Below, piece after piece: positions 54,406 through 61,376 of a stretch of 64,000 nucleotides of DNA. The notes under the pieces are model-generated. The model did not search any database, had not been told where the DNA came from, and saw only the letters and a list, made by a program, of their open reading frames with translations. This DNA comes from Anaerolineaceae bacterium UBA6086 (GTDB lineage: Bacteria; Chloroflexota; Anaerolineae; Anaerolineales; Anaerolineaceae): assembly GCA_002436005.1 (NCBI GenBank), contig DIXG01000061.1, positions 34,415 to 98,414 on the forward strand, in the 5' to 3' direction. Numbering within the stretch: the stretch's first letter is position 1; each line of letters begins with the position of its first letter. The position numbers and the translations under genes were made by a program.

Positions 54406-54427
54406 GTGTGCCTGAAAAGAGCCTGAT

Positions 54428-55027
54428 TCAGCCCAGATATTCGGATAGGTAAGGCATCATTGCCAGTAAGGCTTTTGCCCGATGGCTGATCCTGTTTTTA
54501 ACATCCTCAGGCAGTTCTGCCATAGTGGAACCGTATTCTGGGAGCAAAAACATTCGGTCATAGCCAAATCCACCCAAACCTCTTTCTTCGGCAATGATGA
54601 CACCCTCGCATTGCCCAGCCGTTTCGATGATCTCACCATTTGGCAGAACCAGAATAGCTGCACAGTGAAAGCGTGCTGTCCAGGGTTGCGGGATGTTTTG
54701 CAGCTGATCACGCAGATAAGCACGGCGGTCGGCATCGGTTGCGTCCTTCAAAGGGGAGAACCTGGCAGAATAAATACCCGGAGCGCCATCCAGTGCATCC
54801 ACCTCCAGACCGGAATCATCCGCCAGCGAAGGAATCCCCGTGGCTTTGAGATATGCTTCAGCTTTGATTCTGGCGTTCTGTGCATAGGTTTTCCCCATCT
54901 CTTTAACCTGCAGCGATTGGGATAATTTTATATCTGAAATTAATCGAACCTTGAGAGAGGAGAGAATGGCTTCAATTTCCCTGATTTTTCCGGGATTTCC
55001 GGTAGCAATGAGCAGGCTGTTGGACAA
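54428..55027 (-). CDS. rdgB: XTP/dITP diphosphatase (RdgB/HAM1)
   Basis: The 199-residue protein begins with the HAM1 signature LLIATGNPGKIREIEAIL, followed by SLADDSGLEVDALDGAPGIYSARF (about 66-89) and the GFGYDRMFLLPEYG motif (about 151-164), and SHRAKAL near the end. It hydrolyses deaminated purine nucleotides to prevent their incorporation in DNA. Length is typical. It is divergent from the DUF177 gene. Confidence 0.96.
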   Translation of the reverse strand: MSNSLLIATGNPGKIREIEAILSSLKVRLISDIKLSQSLQVKEMGKTYAQNARIKAEAYLKATGIPSLADDSGLEVDALDGAPGIYSARFSPLKDATDADRRAYLRDQLQNIPQPWTARFHCAAILVLPNGEIIETAGQCEGVIIAEERGLGGFGYDRMFLLPEYGSTMAELPEDVKNRISHRAKALLAMMPYLSEYLG

Positions 55028-55069
55028 AGGTATGCTCCTTAATTAGATTTAATTTACCCAAATAATGTT

Positions 55070-55097
55070 TGACGGTCGAATTTCGGCATGTTATAAT
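55070..55097 (+). promoter_or_regulatory. Promoter for the DUF177-rpoD transcript
   Basis: TTGACG at 55070-55075, a 16-nt spacer and TATAAT at 55092-55097, a strong consensus match. Transcription from about 55104 would include the DUF177 gene and rpoD. Confidence 0.65.
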
Positions 55098-55144
55098 ATT
55101 GCCCAAGCTTCATTTTACCCAATAGTCAGATAGAAGAAATCATT

Positions 55145-55651
55145 GTGACCAACAGTAACAACCCATTGCGACTGAATATTGGATACTTTTACAACAAGCC
55201 GATTGGATACAGTCGCGATATTCCCATTAATTTTGACCAAATTACAATAGAAGAGCTCACCGTTGAGTCGTTAACGAGTGAGGTGCGTATATCCAGAACA
55301 CGCGAGGGTTTGCTGCTGCAGGTGGCGGCGACTGCAGAGGTGAGGACTCATTGTTCACGTTGTTTGGAGCAGTTTTTCCTACCCGTCAATACTGAATTTG
55401 AGGAATTGTTTCAGTTTCCATCCAGGCAGAGGGAGGAGACTGATTTGATTCTCCCGATGGATGGTTACCTTGATCTCGGTCCGCTTTACAGAGAAGCCCT
55501 GATCCTGGGATTGCCGATCAAACGATTGTGCAAACCCGATTGCAAGGGGTTGTGTGTTGAATGTGGTGCAAACTTGAATCTCACGACTTGTGAGCATCAT
55601 CAAAACGAAGTTTCCGGTTCTGAGCAGGTGCAGGGCGGAGTGACAGTTTAG
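55145..55651 (+). CDS. YceD/DUF177 family protein
   Basis: A 168-residue protein of the YceD group. The signature CSRCLEQFFLPV (about 75-86), a middle segment with LDLGPLYREALILGLPIKRLC, and the terminal zinc-ribbon-like CKPDCKGLCVECGANLN (about 136-152) are visible. In bacteria the gene is usually next to rpmF (L32) and is linked to 23S rRNA or ribosome assembly; here rpmF does not follow and the next gene is rpoD after 65 nt. GTG start at 55145 with weak site AGAAGA. Function inferred from family only. Confidence 0.9.
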   Translation: MTNSNNPLRLNIGYFYNKPIGYSRDIPINFDQITIEELTVESLTSEVRISRTREGLLLQVAATAEVRTHCSRCLEQFFLPVNTEFEELFQFPSRQREETDLILPMDGYLDLGPLYREALILGLPIKRLCKPDCKGLCVECGANLNLTTCEHHQNEVSGSEQVQGGVTV

Positions 55652-55716
55652 TTCGTTTATTATCCGAGAAGTCCTGATATCGCTAATAAACATACTGGCT
55701 GCCGGGAGAAGTATCC

Positions 55717-56904
55717 ATGGTCACTGACCATCAGCCAAATCCCATTGAAAAAGCACTGGACAAGCTGTTAAGGCGCGCTGATTTTAAAGGGTATTTGACG
55801 ATCGAAGACCTGATGGAAGCTTTTCCGGAGGTTGAGGAGCTCAAGAATTTTCGCGCCATCATTGTCCGATTACGAAAAGAGGGGGTTGAAATTTTGGATC
55901 GTGACCGTACTGGTGTTGATGTCAGTGTTGACGATGTTTTTTCTCGGGAGGACTTAAAAGAGACCGCCAAGAAAAAGTCGGGTCTGGATGTGGTGAGTAC
56001 GGATGACACCGTGGGGCTTTACCTGAAGGAAATGTCCCAGGTGCCGCTGCTTTCCAAGCAGGAAGAGCAGCGGCTGGCGAAAAGTATTGAAGCAGGGAGA
56101 GCTGCCCGACTGCAGCTGATTAATGCTGACCCAAATCAATCGCCCGACCAGCGGGGTGATCTGACAGCTATGGTCAAGACAGGAGAGCAAGCCTGGGAGC
56201 ACCTGGTCAAAGCCAACACCCGTTTGGTGGTGAGCGTCGCTAAAAAATACATGGGAAGGGGTGTGCCCTTTTTAGATCTGATCCAGGAAGGAAATCTGGG
56301 CTTGATCAAGGCAGTTGAAAAATTTGACTATTCACGCGGCTTTCGTTTTTCAACCTATGCAACCTGGTGGATCAGGCAGTCGATCACACGGTCAATCGCC
56401 GATCAAGGCCGCACGATTCGCATCCCGGTGCATATGATTGATCGCATCCGTGAGCTCTATAAGGTCAGCCATGATTTGGAGCAAAAATTGGGCAGGAAAC
56501 CCCTGGCAAGTGAGATTGCACAGGCAATGGCGCTGGACATTCCCAAGGTGCAGTGGATGATTCGCATCTCCTGGCTGCCAATATCGCTTGAAACGCCAGT
56601 TGGGGACGAGGAAGATTCTGAACTCGAGATGTTTATAGAGGACGAGGTGACGCCCACACCTGTTGAAGTAACCCAACAATCAATGCTCACCGATAAAATC
56701 AACGAGGTATTGAACACGCTTTCGCCAAGAGAGGCGCGCATCATCAGATTACGCTTCGGATTAGGGTATCCCCGAGCGTACACATTAGAAGAGGTGGGTG
56801 AAAAATTTGGTCTGACCCGGGAGCGAATTCGGCAGATTGAAGGTAAGGCACTACGGCAACTCCGCCACCCTCACAAGGCGCGGCAGTTGAAAGAATATCT
56901 ATGA
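55717..56904 (+). CDS. rpoD: RNA polymerase primary sigma factor RpoD/SigA
   Basis: The 395-residue protein contains a short region 1.1 (EKALDKLLRRADFKGYLTIEDLMEAFPE), region 1.2 (DTVGLYLKEMSQVPLLS), region 2 with NTRLVVSVAKKYMGRGVPFLDLIQ and the -10-binding FSTYATWWIRQSITR, region 3 (IPVHMIDRIRELYK) and region 4.2 (RERIRQIEGKALRQLR). It is a complete primary sigma factor of the shorter type, consistent with the TATAAT and TTGACA boxes seen in this window. It is probably cotranscribed with the DUF177 gene. Confidence 0.96.
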   Translation: MVTDHQPNPIEKALDKLLRRADFKGYLTIEDLMEAFPEVEELKNFRAIIVRLRKEGVEILDRDRTGVDVSVDDVFSREDLKETAKKKSGLDVVSTDDTVGLYLKEMSQVPLLSKQEEQRLAKSIEAGRAARLQLINADPNQSPDQRGDLTAMVKTGEQAWEHLVKANTRLVVSVAKKYMGRGVPFLDLIQEGNLGLIKAVEKFDYSRGFRFSTYATWWIRQSITRSIADQGRTIRIPVHMIDRIRELYKVSHDLEQKLGRKPLASEIAQAMALDIPKVQWMIRISWLPISLETPVGDEEDSELEMFIEDEVTPTPVEVTQQSMLTDKINEVLNTLSPREARIIRLRFGLGYPRAYTLEEVGEKFGLTRERIRQIEGKALRQLRHPHKARQLKEYL

Positions 56905-56915
56905 TATTGTATAAT
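56887..56915 (+). promoter_or_regulatory. Promoter for a short transcript between rpoD and metG
   Basis: TTGAAA at 56887-56892, a 17-nt spacer and TATAAT at 56910-56915, the -35 box lying inside the last codons of rpoD. A start near 56922 leads straight to the terminator at 57024-57045. Confidence 0.6.
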
Positions 56916-56921
56916 GGAGCA

Positions 56922-57045
56922 ACGATGAAAAGGTTAGTGATTACCATGCGCATGCCGGGTCTGGAGAGGTTGTGCTTGCCAGAAACATAACCTGTGAAGT
57001 GGTGCGTCACTTCAAGAGATCCGGCTGGCTGAGGCCAGCTTTTTT
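56922..57045 (+). ncRNA. Candidate 124-nt small RNA or attenuated leader
   Basis: Bounded by a consensus-like promoter and a terminator. Three hairpins are seen: AGGTTGTG with CATAACCT (56967-56974 and 56986-56993, one G-U pair), GAAGTG with CACTTC (56996-57001 and 57008-57013), and the terminator stem. A 21-codon frame (56925-56990, MKRLVITMRMPGLERLCLPET) starts at ATG near the 5' end and could be a leader peptide. I see no T-box, SRP or 6S RNA motif. It may be an independent sRNA, or attenuate metG. Confidence 0.45.
57024..57045 (+). terminator. Intrinsic terminator before metG
   Basis: GCTGGC (57024-57029) pairs with GCCAGC (57034-57039) around TGAG and is followed by six T residues (57040-57045). 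It separates the short transcript from metG. Confidence 0.75.
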
Positions 57046-57046
57046 G

Positions 57047-57076
57047 TTGTCATTGTTATGTTGATTGAGATAAGAT
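57047..57076 (+). promoter_or_regulatory. Candidate promoter for metG
   Basis: TTGTCA at 57047-57052, an 18-nt spacer and TAAGAT at 57071-57076, immediately after the terminator, placing transcription start about 25 nt before ATG 57109. Moderate match. Confidence 0.4.
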
Positions 57077-57108
57077 AAAGTCATTATTTACCTGGATAGA
57101 GGTGTTTT

Positions 57109-58908
57109 ATGTCAGAACCCGTTTTAATTGCTGTTGCCTGGCCTTATGCCAGCGCAAAAATCCATGTCGGGAATCTTACCGGGGCTTATCTGCCAGCGGA
57201 CATCCTGGCGCGATATCACCGCTTGCGCGGCAGGGATGTGTTGATGGTATCCGGGTCCGATTCTCATGGGACGCCGGTCACCGTTCGGGCGGATGAAGAC
57301 GGAACGACGCCCGAAGAGATCTACAAACAATTTCATGCTGAGTTTATCTTGTTGTTCCAAAAGCTCGGTCTGACCTATGATATTTTTACCAGCACGCATA
57401 CCAGTAATCATTTTGATGTGGCTAAGAAGTTGTTTCTCTCTCTTAAAGAAAATGGCTATCTTTATACAGAAGATTCGCTGCAGTGGTATTCAACAGAACA
57501 GGAACGCTTCTTGCCTGATCGTTACGTGGAGGGGACCTGTTATTTTTGCGGTACACCCGGGGCGCGCAGTGACCAGTGTGACCACTGTGGGCACCTGCTG
57601 GAAGCAGAAAAGCTGATTGATCCCAAGTCTAAGATTGATAACTCATCCCCTGAACTGCGTTCCACCACCCATTACTACCTTGATCTCGAAAAATTGCAGG
57701 ATCGTGTGGCAGACTTTTTGCGAGACCGACAGGACTATTGGCGTCCGAATGTGATTCGCCAGTCTCTGGGGCAGATTGAGACCGATGGGCTGCACGGACG
57801 CCCAATCACTCGCGACCTTGCCTGGGGTGTTCCTGTTCCTGTGGAAGGCTGGGAGGGGAAATGTATGTATGTGTGGTTTGAGGCGGTCATCGGTTATCTT
57901 TCGGGTGTGATTGAATGGGGTTTATTACATAATGAGCCGGACGCCTGGCGGCATTGGTGGTTGGACCCCAATTCAAAGACCTTTTACTGCATTGGCAAGG
58001 ACAATATCCCCTTCCATGCCATCATCTGGCCAGCAGAATTGATTGGCGTGGGGGATTCCTTTGATGCCAAGATGAATGCTGAAGATCCCAAACCGCTGGT
58101 TCTGCCTTATGATGTGCCTGCAAATGAATTTATGAACCTGGAGGGGAAAAAGCTTTCTGGCAGTAAGAATTGGGCTGTTTGGGGATTGGATTTTCTTGAA
58201 CGCTATGACCCTGACCCCATGCGCTACTACCTGACGGTGAACATGCCCGAAACGCGTGATTCAGACTGGGATTGGGAAGAGTTTTATCAGCGAAACAACA
58301 ATGAGCTGGTCGCAACCTGGGGTAACCTTGCCAATCGAGTTTTATCCTTTGGCTATAAAAACTGGGATGGCAAGGTACCAGAGCCGGGTGAGCTGCGAGA
58401 GGCTGATCTTGCCTTACTGGAGGTCATCAAGGAGGGATTTAACGAGGTGGCAGAAGCGTTGGAAACGGTTAAACTGCGGGCGGCGGTTCAAGGCGCGATG
58501 CGACTGGCAGCAGAGGTGAACAAATATCTGGATACTGCCGCTCCCTGGTTTGAGATCAAGCAGGATAAGACAGAGGCTGCCAAAACGATTTACACTGCAA
58601 TGCAAGCCATTGATTGGCTTAAACTTATTTTCGCACCTTTCCTGCCCCATACCAGCCAGCAGCTGCATGAGATGCTGGGTTATGAACAGCCTATCTTTGG
58701 TGAATTAACGACGCAGACGGTGGATGACGAGTTGAGCACGCACCTGGTGATGCTCTATGAACCCGGTGATTCGCTGACAGCCAAGAACGAGGATGTTTGG
58801 GTTGCTGAAAGGCTGACTCCGGGCATGCCCTTTAACCAACCCATGCCCCTGTTCAAAAAGCTGGATGCCAGCATTGTAGATGAAGAGCGTGCCCGTCTGG
58901 GTCAGTAA
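57109..58908 (+). CDS. metG: Methionyl-tRNA synthetase
   Basis: Class I aminoacyl-tRNA synthetase of 599 residues. PYASAKIHVGNLTGAYLPADI (about 11-31) is the HIGH-type ATP region, and GKKLSGSKNWAVW (about 346-358) corresponds to the KMSKS loop (here KLSGS). The zinc knuckle CYFCGTPGARSDQCDHCG (about 144-161) has four cysteines, so this is the four-Cys type. The C-terminal tRNA-binding (EMAP-like) domain of longer MetRS forms is absent. ATG 57109 has AGAGGTG upstream. It follows the candidate sRNA and ends just before a strong bidirectional terminator. Confidence 0.97.
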   Translation: MSEPVLIAVAWPYASAKIHVGNLTGAYLPADILARYHRLRGRDVLMVSGSDSHGTPVTVRADEDGTTPEEIYKQFHAEFILLFQKLGLTYDIFTSTHTSNHFDVAKKLFLSLKENGYLYTEDSLQWYSTEQERFLPDRYVEGTCYFCGTPGARSDQCDHCGHLLEAEKLIDPKSKIDNSSPELRSTTHYYLDLEKLQDRVADFLRDRQDYWRPNVIRQSLGQIETDGLHGRPITRDLAWGVPVPVEGWEGKCMYVWFEAVIGYLSGVIEWGLLHNEPDAWRHWWLDPNSKTFYCIGKDNIPFHAIIWPAELIGVGDSFDAKMNAEDPKPLVLPYDVPANEFMNLEGKKLSGSKNWAVWGLDFLERYDPDPMRYYLTVNMPETRDSDWDWEEFYQRNNNELVATWGNLANRVLSFGYKNWDGKVPEPGELREADLALLEVIKEGFNEVAEALETVKLRAAVQGAMRLAAEVNKYLDTAAPWFEIKQDKTEAAKTIYTAMQAIDWLKLIFAPFLPHTSQQLHEMLGYEQPIFGELTTQTVDDELSTHLVMLYEPGDSLTAKNEDVWVAERLTPGMPFNQPMPLFKKLDASIVDEERARLGQ

Positions 58909-58935
58909 TTCTGCAGAAGAGCAAAATGATCAACT

Positions 58936-58961
58936 AAAAACGCCCCAGCGGGGCGTTTTTT
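58936..58961. terminator. Bidirectional intrinsic terminator after metG
   Basis: AAAAACGCCCC (58936-58946) pairs over 11 bp with GGGGCGTTTTT (58950-58960), loop AGC, followed by T at 58961. It lies between the convergent ends of metG and the nucleosidase gene. Confidence 0.85.
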
Positions 58962-58983
58962 CTATTTGTTTAGTATTTCAGGA

Positions 58984-59673
58984 TTACGCGAAACAATCCA
59001 ACCAGGCAGGCAAATAGGTGACAAATTCAGCCATGACCGACTGGGTTTGTGCTTCAAAGAAAGCATAATCGCCATAGGCTTCACCGGAGGATTGGTCTAC
59101 CAGATCAGTGACAGCACGCAGGATCAGGCAGGGGAGATGATTCCGCTTTGCAATCCAGGCAATCGCACCCGATTCCCAATCTGCCACACGCGCATTGTAT
59201 TTTTCCACAAGATGCGGAATATCTTCGGAAAGGAGATCCCGATCGGCAGAAACCATTGTGCCGATGAACACTTCTTGAGGTGCGGGTTTTGGCAGCCAGG
59301 ATAAATCAAAAGTGACAGAATACTTTTCGATTGCCTGGTCGGGATCAGACATTTTTTCAATGATGTCGTAGATGAGGGTTTTTTCTGCCAGAACAACATC
59401 CCCTCGATGGATATATCCGCTGAATCCGCCGCAGGTGCCCAGGTTTACGATCTTTTTAGGAGACCAGCGATCAATGGCATATTGTGTGGACCCTGCAGCA
59501 GCAACCTTGCCCCAGCCGCCATGCATGAAGACAGCCCTTTGATTTGCGATCGAAGTTCTGAAGCAATTGCCGTAGGGCGTGGGCTGGAGGTCTGCTTGGG
59601 GGAAATGGGGCAATAAGGCACGCCATTCTGCCCCCGCTGAGATCAAGATGCAAACATTTACGTTTTCTGACAT
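58984..59673 (-). CDS. Phosphorylase superfamily nucleosidase (MTA/SAH-nucleosidase-like)
   Basis: The 229-residue product belongs to the purine nucleoside phosphorylase/MTAN fold: ILISAGAEWRALLPHF at the start, HGGWGKVAAAGSTQYAI (about 51-67), NLGTCGGFSG (about 77-86) and ADWESGAIAWIAKRNHLPCLILRAVTDLVD (about 165-195, where the catalytic Asp lies in RAVTDLVD). This resembles 5'-methylthioadenosine/S-adenosylhomocysteine nucleosidase, but futalosine hydrolase and related nucleosidases share the fold. It is the last gene of the minus-strand uvrC run, 6 nt after the SagB-type gene. Substrate is inferred. Confidence 0.82.
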   Translation of the reverse strand: MSENVNVCILISAGAEWRALLPHFPQADLQPTPYGNCFRTSIANQRAVFMHGGWGKVAAAGSTQYAIDRWSPKKIVNLGTCGGFSGYIHRGDVVLAEKTLIYDIIEKMSDPDQAIEKYSVTFDLSWLPKPAPQEVFIGTMVSADRDLLSEDIPHLVEKYNARVADWESGAIAWIAKRNHLPCLILRAVTDLVDQSSGEAYGDYAFFEAQTQSVMAEFVTYLPAWLDCFA

Positions 59674-59679
59674 GTGGTC

Positions 59680-60423
59680 TTATTCTCGCTTACCAAGGGT
59701 AGCCATGTAGATGACGAACATTTCTGGTGGGGTAAATCCCATCAGACTGTCCACAGTATCATCGTGATAGGCACCGATGGCGCAAATGCCGCAGTGGATG
59801 GATTCTGCTGCCAGGTGCAGATTCTGGCAGACGTGGCCGGCATCCAAATAGAGATAGCGATAGGAGCGCTCTGAATAGCGCCATACGGTCCGGTATGGGA
59901 CGGCAGCCCAGATGAAGGTGACCGCGCTGGTGAGCACCTGGCGCTGTCCCAGGCAGGCTTTGGTCAATTTCGCATTAAATGTGGAATCCATTTGCAGGGC
60001 AACCAGCTTATTTTCCATAGCGGCATAGCGATACAGACCGGGTGCCAATCCCTCAACCCGGTTGATGGAGAGGTAGGTTTCAAAGGGATGGCGGCAGCCT
60101 GCAGAGGGCACAGTGCGCCAAACCACATGGCGTTTCTCATCTTCTTTCTTAATCCCCTGTGTCAGCCACAACAAATAGGATAATTCCTCCAAGGAGAGCG
60201 GGGTCTCGGCATAGCGCCGCAGTGAACGGCGCTGCTCAATTGCCTGGCGCAAGTCCATACCCCCAAGTTGGATTTCCGCCGGGTCAGGTAGATTGATGAG
60301 GGGTTTACCAGGTTCAAGGGGGATCTCATACGGTGGTTGTGGTTTGTCCAGGTTTTGATCGGGTTCATGGATGTTCGGATATTTGGTCTGTTCAACGAAT
60401 TCGTAGCCGTTCTTTTCTAACAT
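59680..60423 (-). CDS. SagB-type nitroreductase-fold dehydrogenase
   Basis: A 247-residue FMN oxidoreductase of the SagB/ThcOx group: MDLRQAIEQRRSLRRYAETPLSLEELSYLLW (about 56-86), PSAGCRHPFETYLSINRVEGLAPGLYRY (about 106-133) and DAGHVCQNLHLAAESIHCGICAIGAYHDD. Proper SagB oxidises azolines in thiazole/oxazole peptides, but many stand-alone members exist and no precursor or cyclodehydratase gene is here. ATG 60423 with GGAG 8 nt upstream is preferred over GTG 60432. It is the fourth gene of the uvrC run, 17 nt after the methyltransferase. Confidence 0.9.
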   Translation of the reverse strand: MLEKNGYEFVEQTKYPNIHEPDQNLDKPQPPYEIPLEPGKPLINLPDPAEIQLGGMDLRQAIEQRRSLRRYAETPLSLEELSYLLWLTQGIKKEDEKRHVVWRTVPSAGCRHPFETYLSINRVEGLAPGLYRYAAMENKLVALQMDSTFNAKLTKACLGQRQVLTSAVTFIWAAVPYRTVWRYSERSYRYLYLDAGHVCQNLHLAAESIHCGICAIGAYHDDTVDSLMGFTPPEMFVIYMATLGKRE

Positions 60424-60440
60424 ACAGTTCACTCCTTGGA

Positions 60441-61241
60441 TTAATGCAATTTCTCAACAGATTTCCAGTATTTGCGTTTGGGGCCGTCGCCTGGTTCTGT
60501 AAATATGTCAAAATAAAACCCTTTGCTCAGCAGGAAGCGATGCGCATCGTCTTCTGTATCTGCGTTGGTGCCCGGGTGGAGCAGGATCATTCCACCGTCT
60601 TTAACCACACGCGCCATCTCTTGATATTCTTCTTCAAGAGCATCCCCAAAAACGTGTCCAGCCATCAGGATATCCGCACAATTCTCTGGCAGCGGGATCT
60701 GGGTGATCAGTCCATCCAGCGGGTAGACGTTATCAATCCCTAAAGCGGCTCGTTTCTTCCAAAGGTAGCGCCTTAGATTGGCGACAGGCTCGATGGCAAA
60801 TACCGCCTTTGCCAAAGGCGCTGCGGCAAATGCCAGCCGACCTGTGCCGGCACCAACATCGAGGACAGTTTTATCCTGGAAGTCAGTCATACCCAGCAGT
60901 GAGGCATCATCCCAGGAGAGAAACGCTAACTGGTCATATTTCTCAGGTTCAAGAAGGTAAATTAACCAGTCTTGCATTGAATCCAGAACTTCAATTTCTG
61001 CTGCCCGCAGCCGGCTAGGAGTGGGGGCGGGATCAGCGAGCTCAAGACATGCCTCGATGTAGGGCGCAATTGGCGGGTAGGTCTGCCTGAGATACCACAC
61101 CACCGCTGGGTAGGCTTGCAGCACGATGCCCATACTCTGGTCCGGTTCCCGCTGGCTGATATACTGCACATGCAACGGCTCTAACAAGAGCAGGGCATAA
61201 AAATCGATCCGGGAAACATCCAGCCATCCTAAGGAAGACAT
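60441..61241 (-). CDS. Class I SAM-dependent methyltransferase
   Basis: A 266-residue protein with an N-terminal helical part (about 1-110) and a Rossmann domain: TVLDVGAGTGRLAFAAAP (about 134-151), AIEPVANLRRYL, PENCADILMAGHVFGDALEEEYQEMARVVKDGG (about 209-241). The acceptor is unknown. A GGAG site lies 5 nt before ATG 61241. It follows the small membrane protein gene by 15 nt and precedes the SagB-type gene, so it probably belongs to the uvrC operon. Confidence 0.87.
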   Translation of the reverse strand: MSSLGWLDVSRIDFYALLLLEPLHVQYISQREPDQSMGIVLQAYPAVVWYLRQTYPPIAPYIEACLELADPAPTPSRLRAAEIEVLDSMQDWLIYLLEPEKYDQLAFLSWDDASLLGMTDFQDKTVLDVGAGTGRLAFAAAPLAKAVFAIEPVANLRRYLWKKRAALGIDNVYPLDGLITQIPLPENCADILMAGHVFGDALEEEYQEMARVVKDGGMILLHPGTNADTEDDAHRFLLSKGFYFDIFTEPGDGPKRKYWKSVEKLH

Positions 61242-61256
61242 TGTTCTCCGCTCAGA

Positions 61257-61367
61257 TTAAAAGCGGATGGCTAATGCGATCATCGATAGAATCATAATGA
61301 ACGCGATTGCAGCCATCACAATTTGATACAGTCTTTTTGAGGTTTTTTTCTTGGGGTTATTGCTCAT
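61257..61367 (-). CDS. 36-residue membrane peptide
   Basis: The minus strand from ATG 61367 reads MSNNPKKKTSKRLYQIVMAA and ends ALAIRF before a TAA at 61257-61259, 36 residues. A basic N-terminus (seven Lys/Arg in the first twelve residues) precedes a single strong hydrophobic span (about 16-33), the pattern of small type membrane proteins. AAGGAA lies 6 nt upstream. It fits exactly into the gap between uvrC (9 nt away) and the methyltransferase gene (15 nt away), which argues it is a real gene of the same operon. I do not recognise a family and propose no function. Confidence 0.7.
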   Translation of the reverse strand: MSNNPKKKTSKRLYQIVMAAIAFIMILSMIALAIRF

Positions 61368-61376
61368 GTAAATTCC

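Noticed and set aside
56922..57045. SRP RNA or 6S RNA
   Set aside because: The conserved GGAAGCAGC-type core of SRP RNA and the large open bubble of 6S RNA are absent; length is too short for 6S.
57000..57110. T-box riboswitch before metG
   Set aside because: No T-box conserved sequence or specifier loop could be found; the hairpins are too small.
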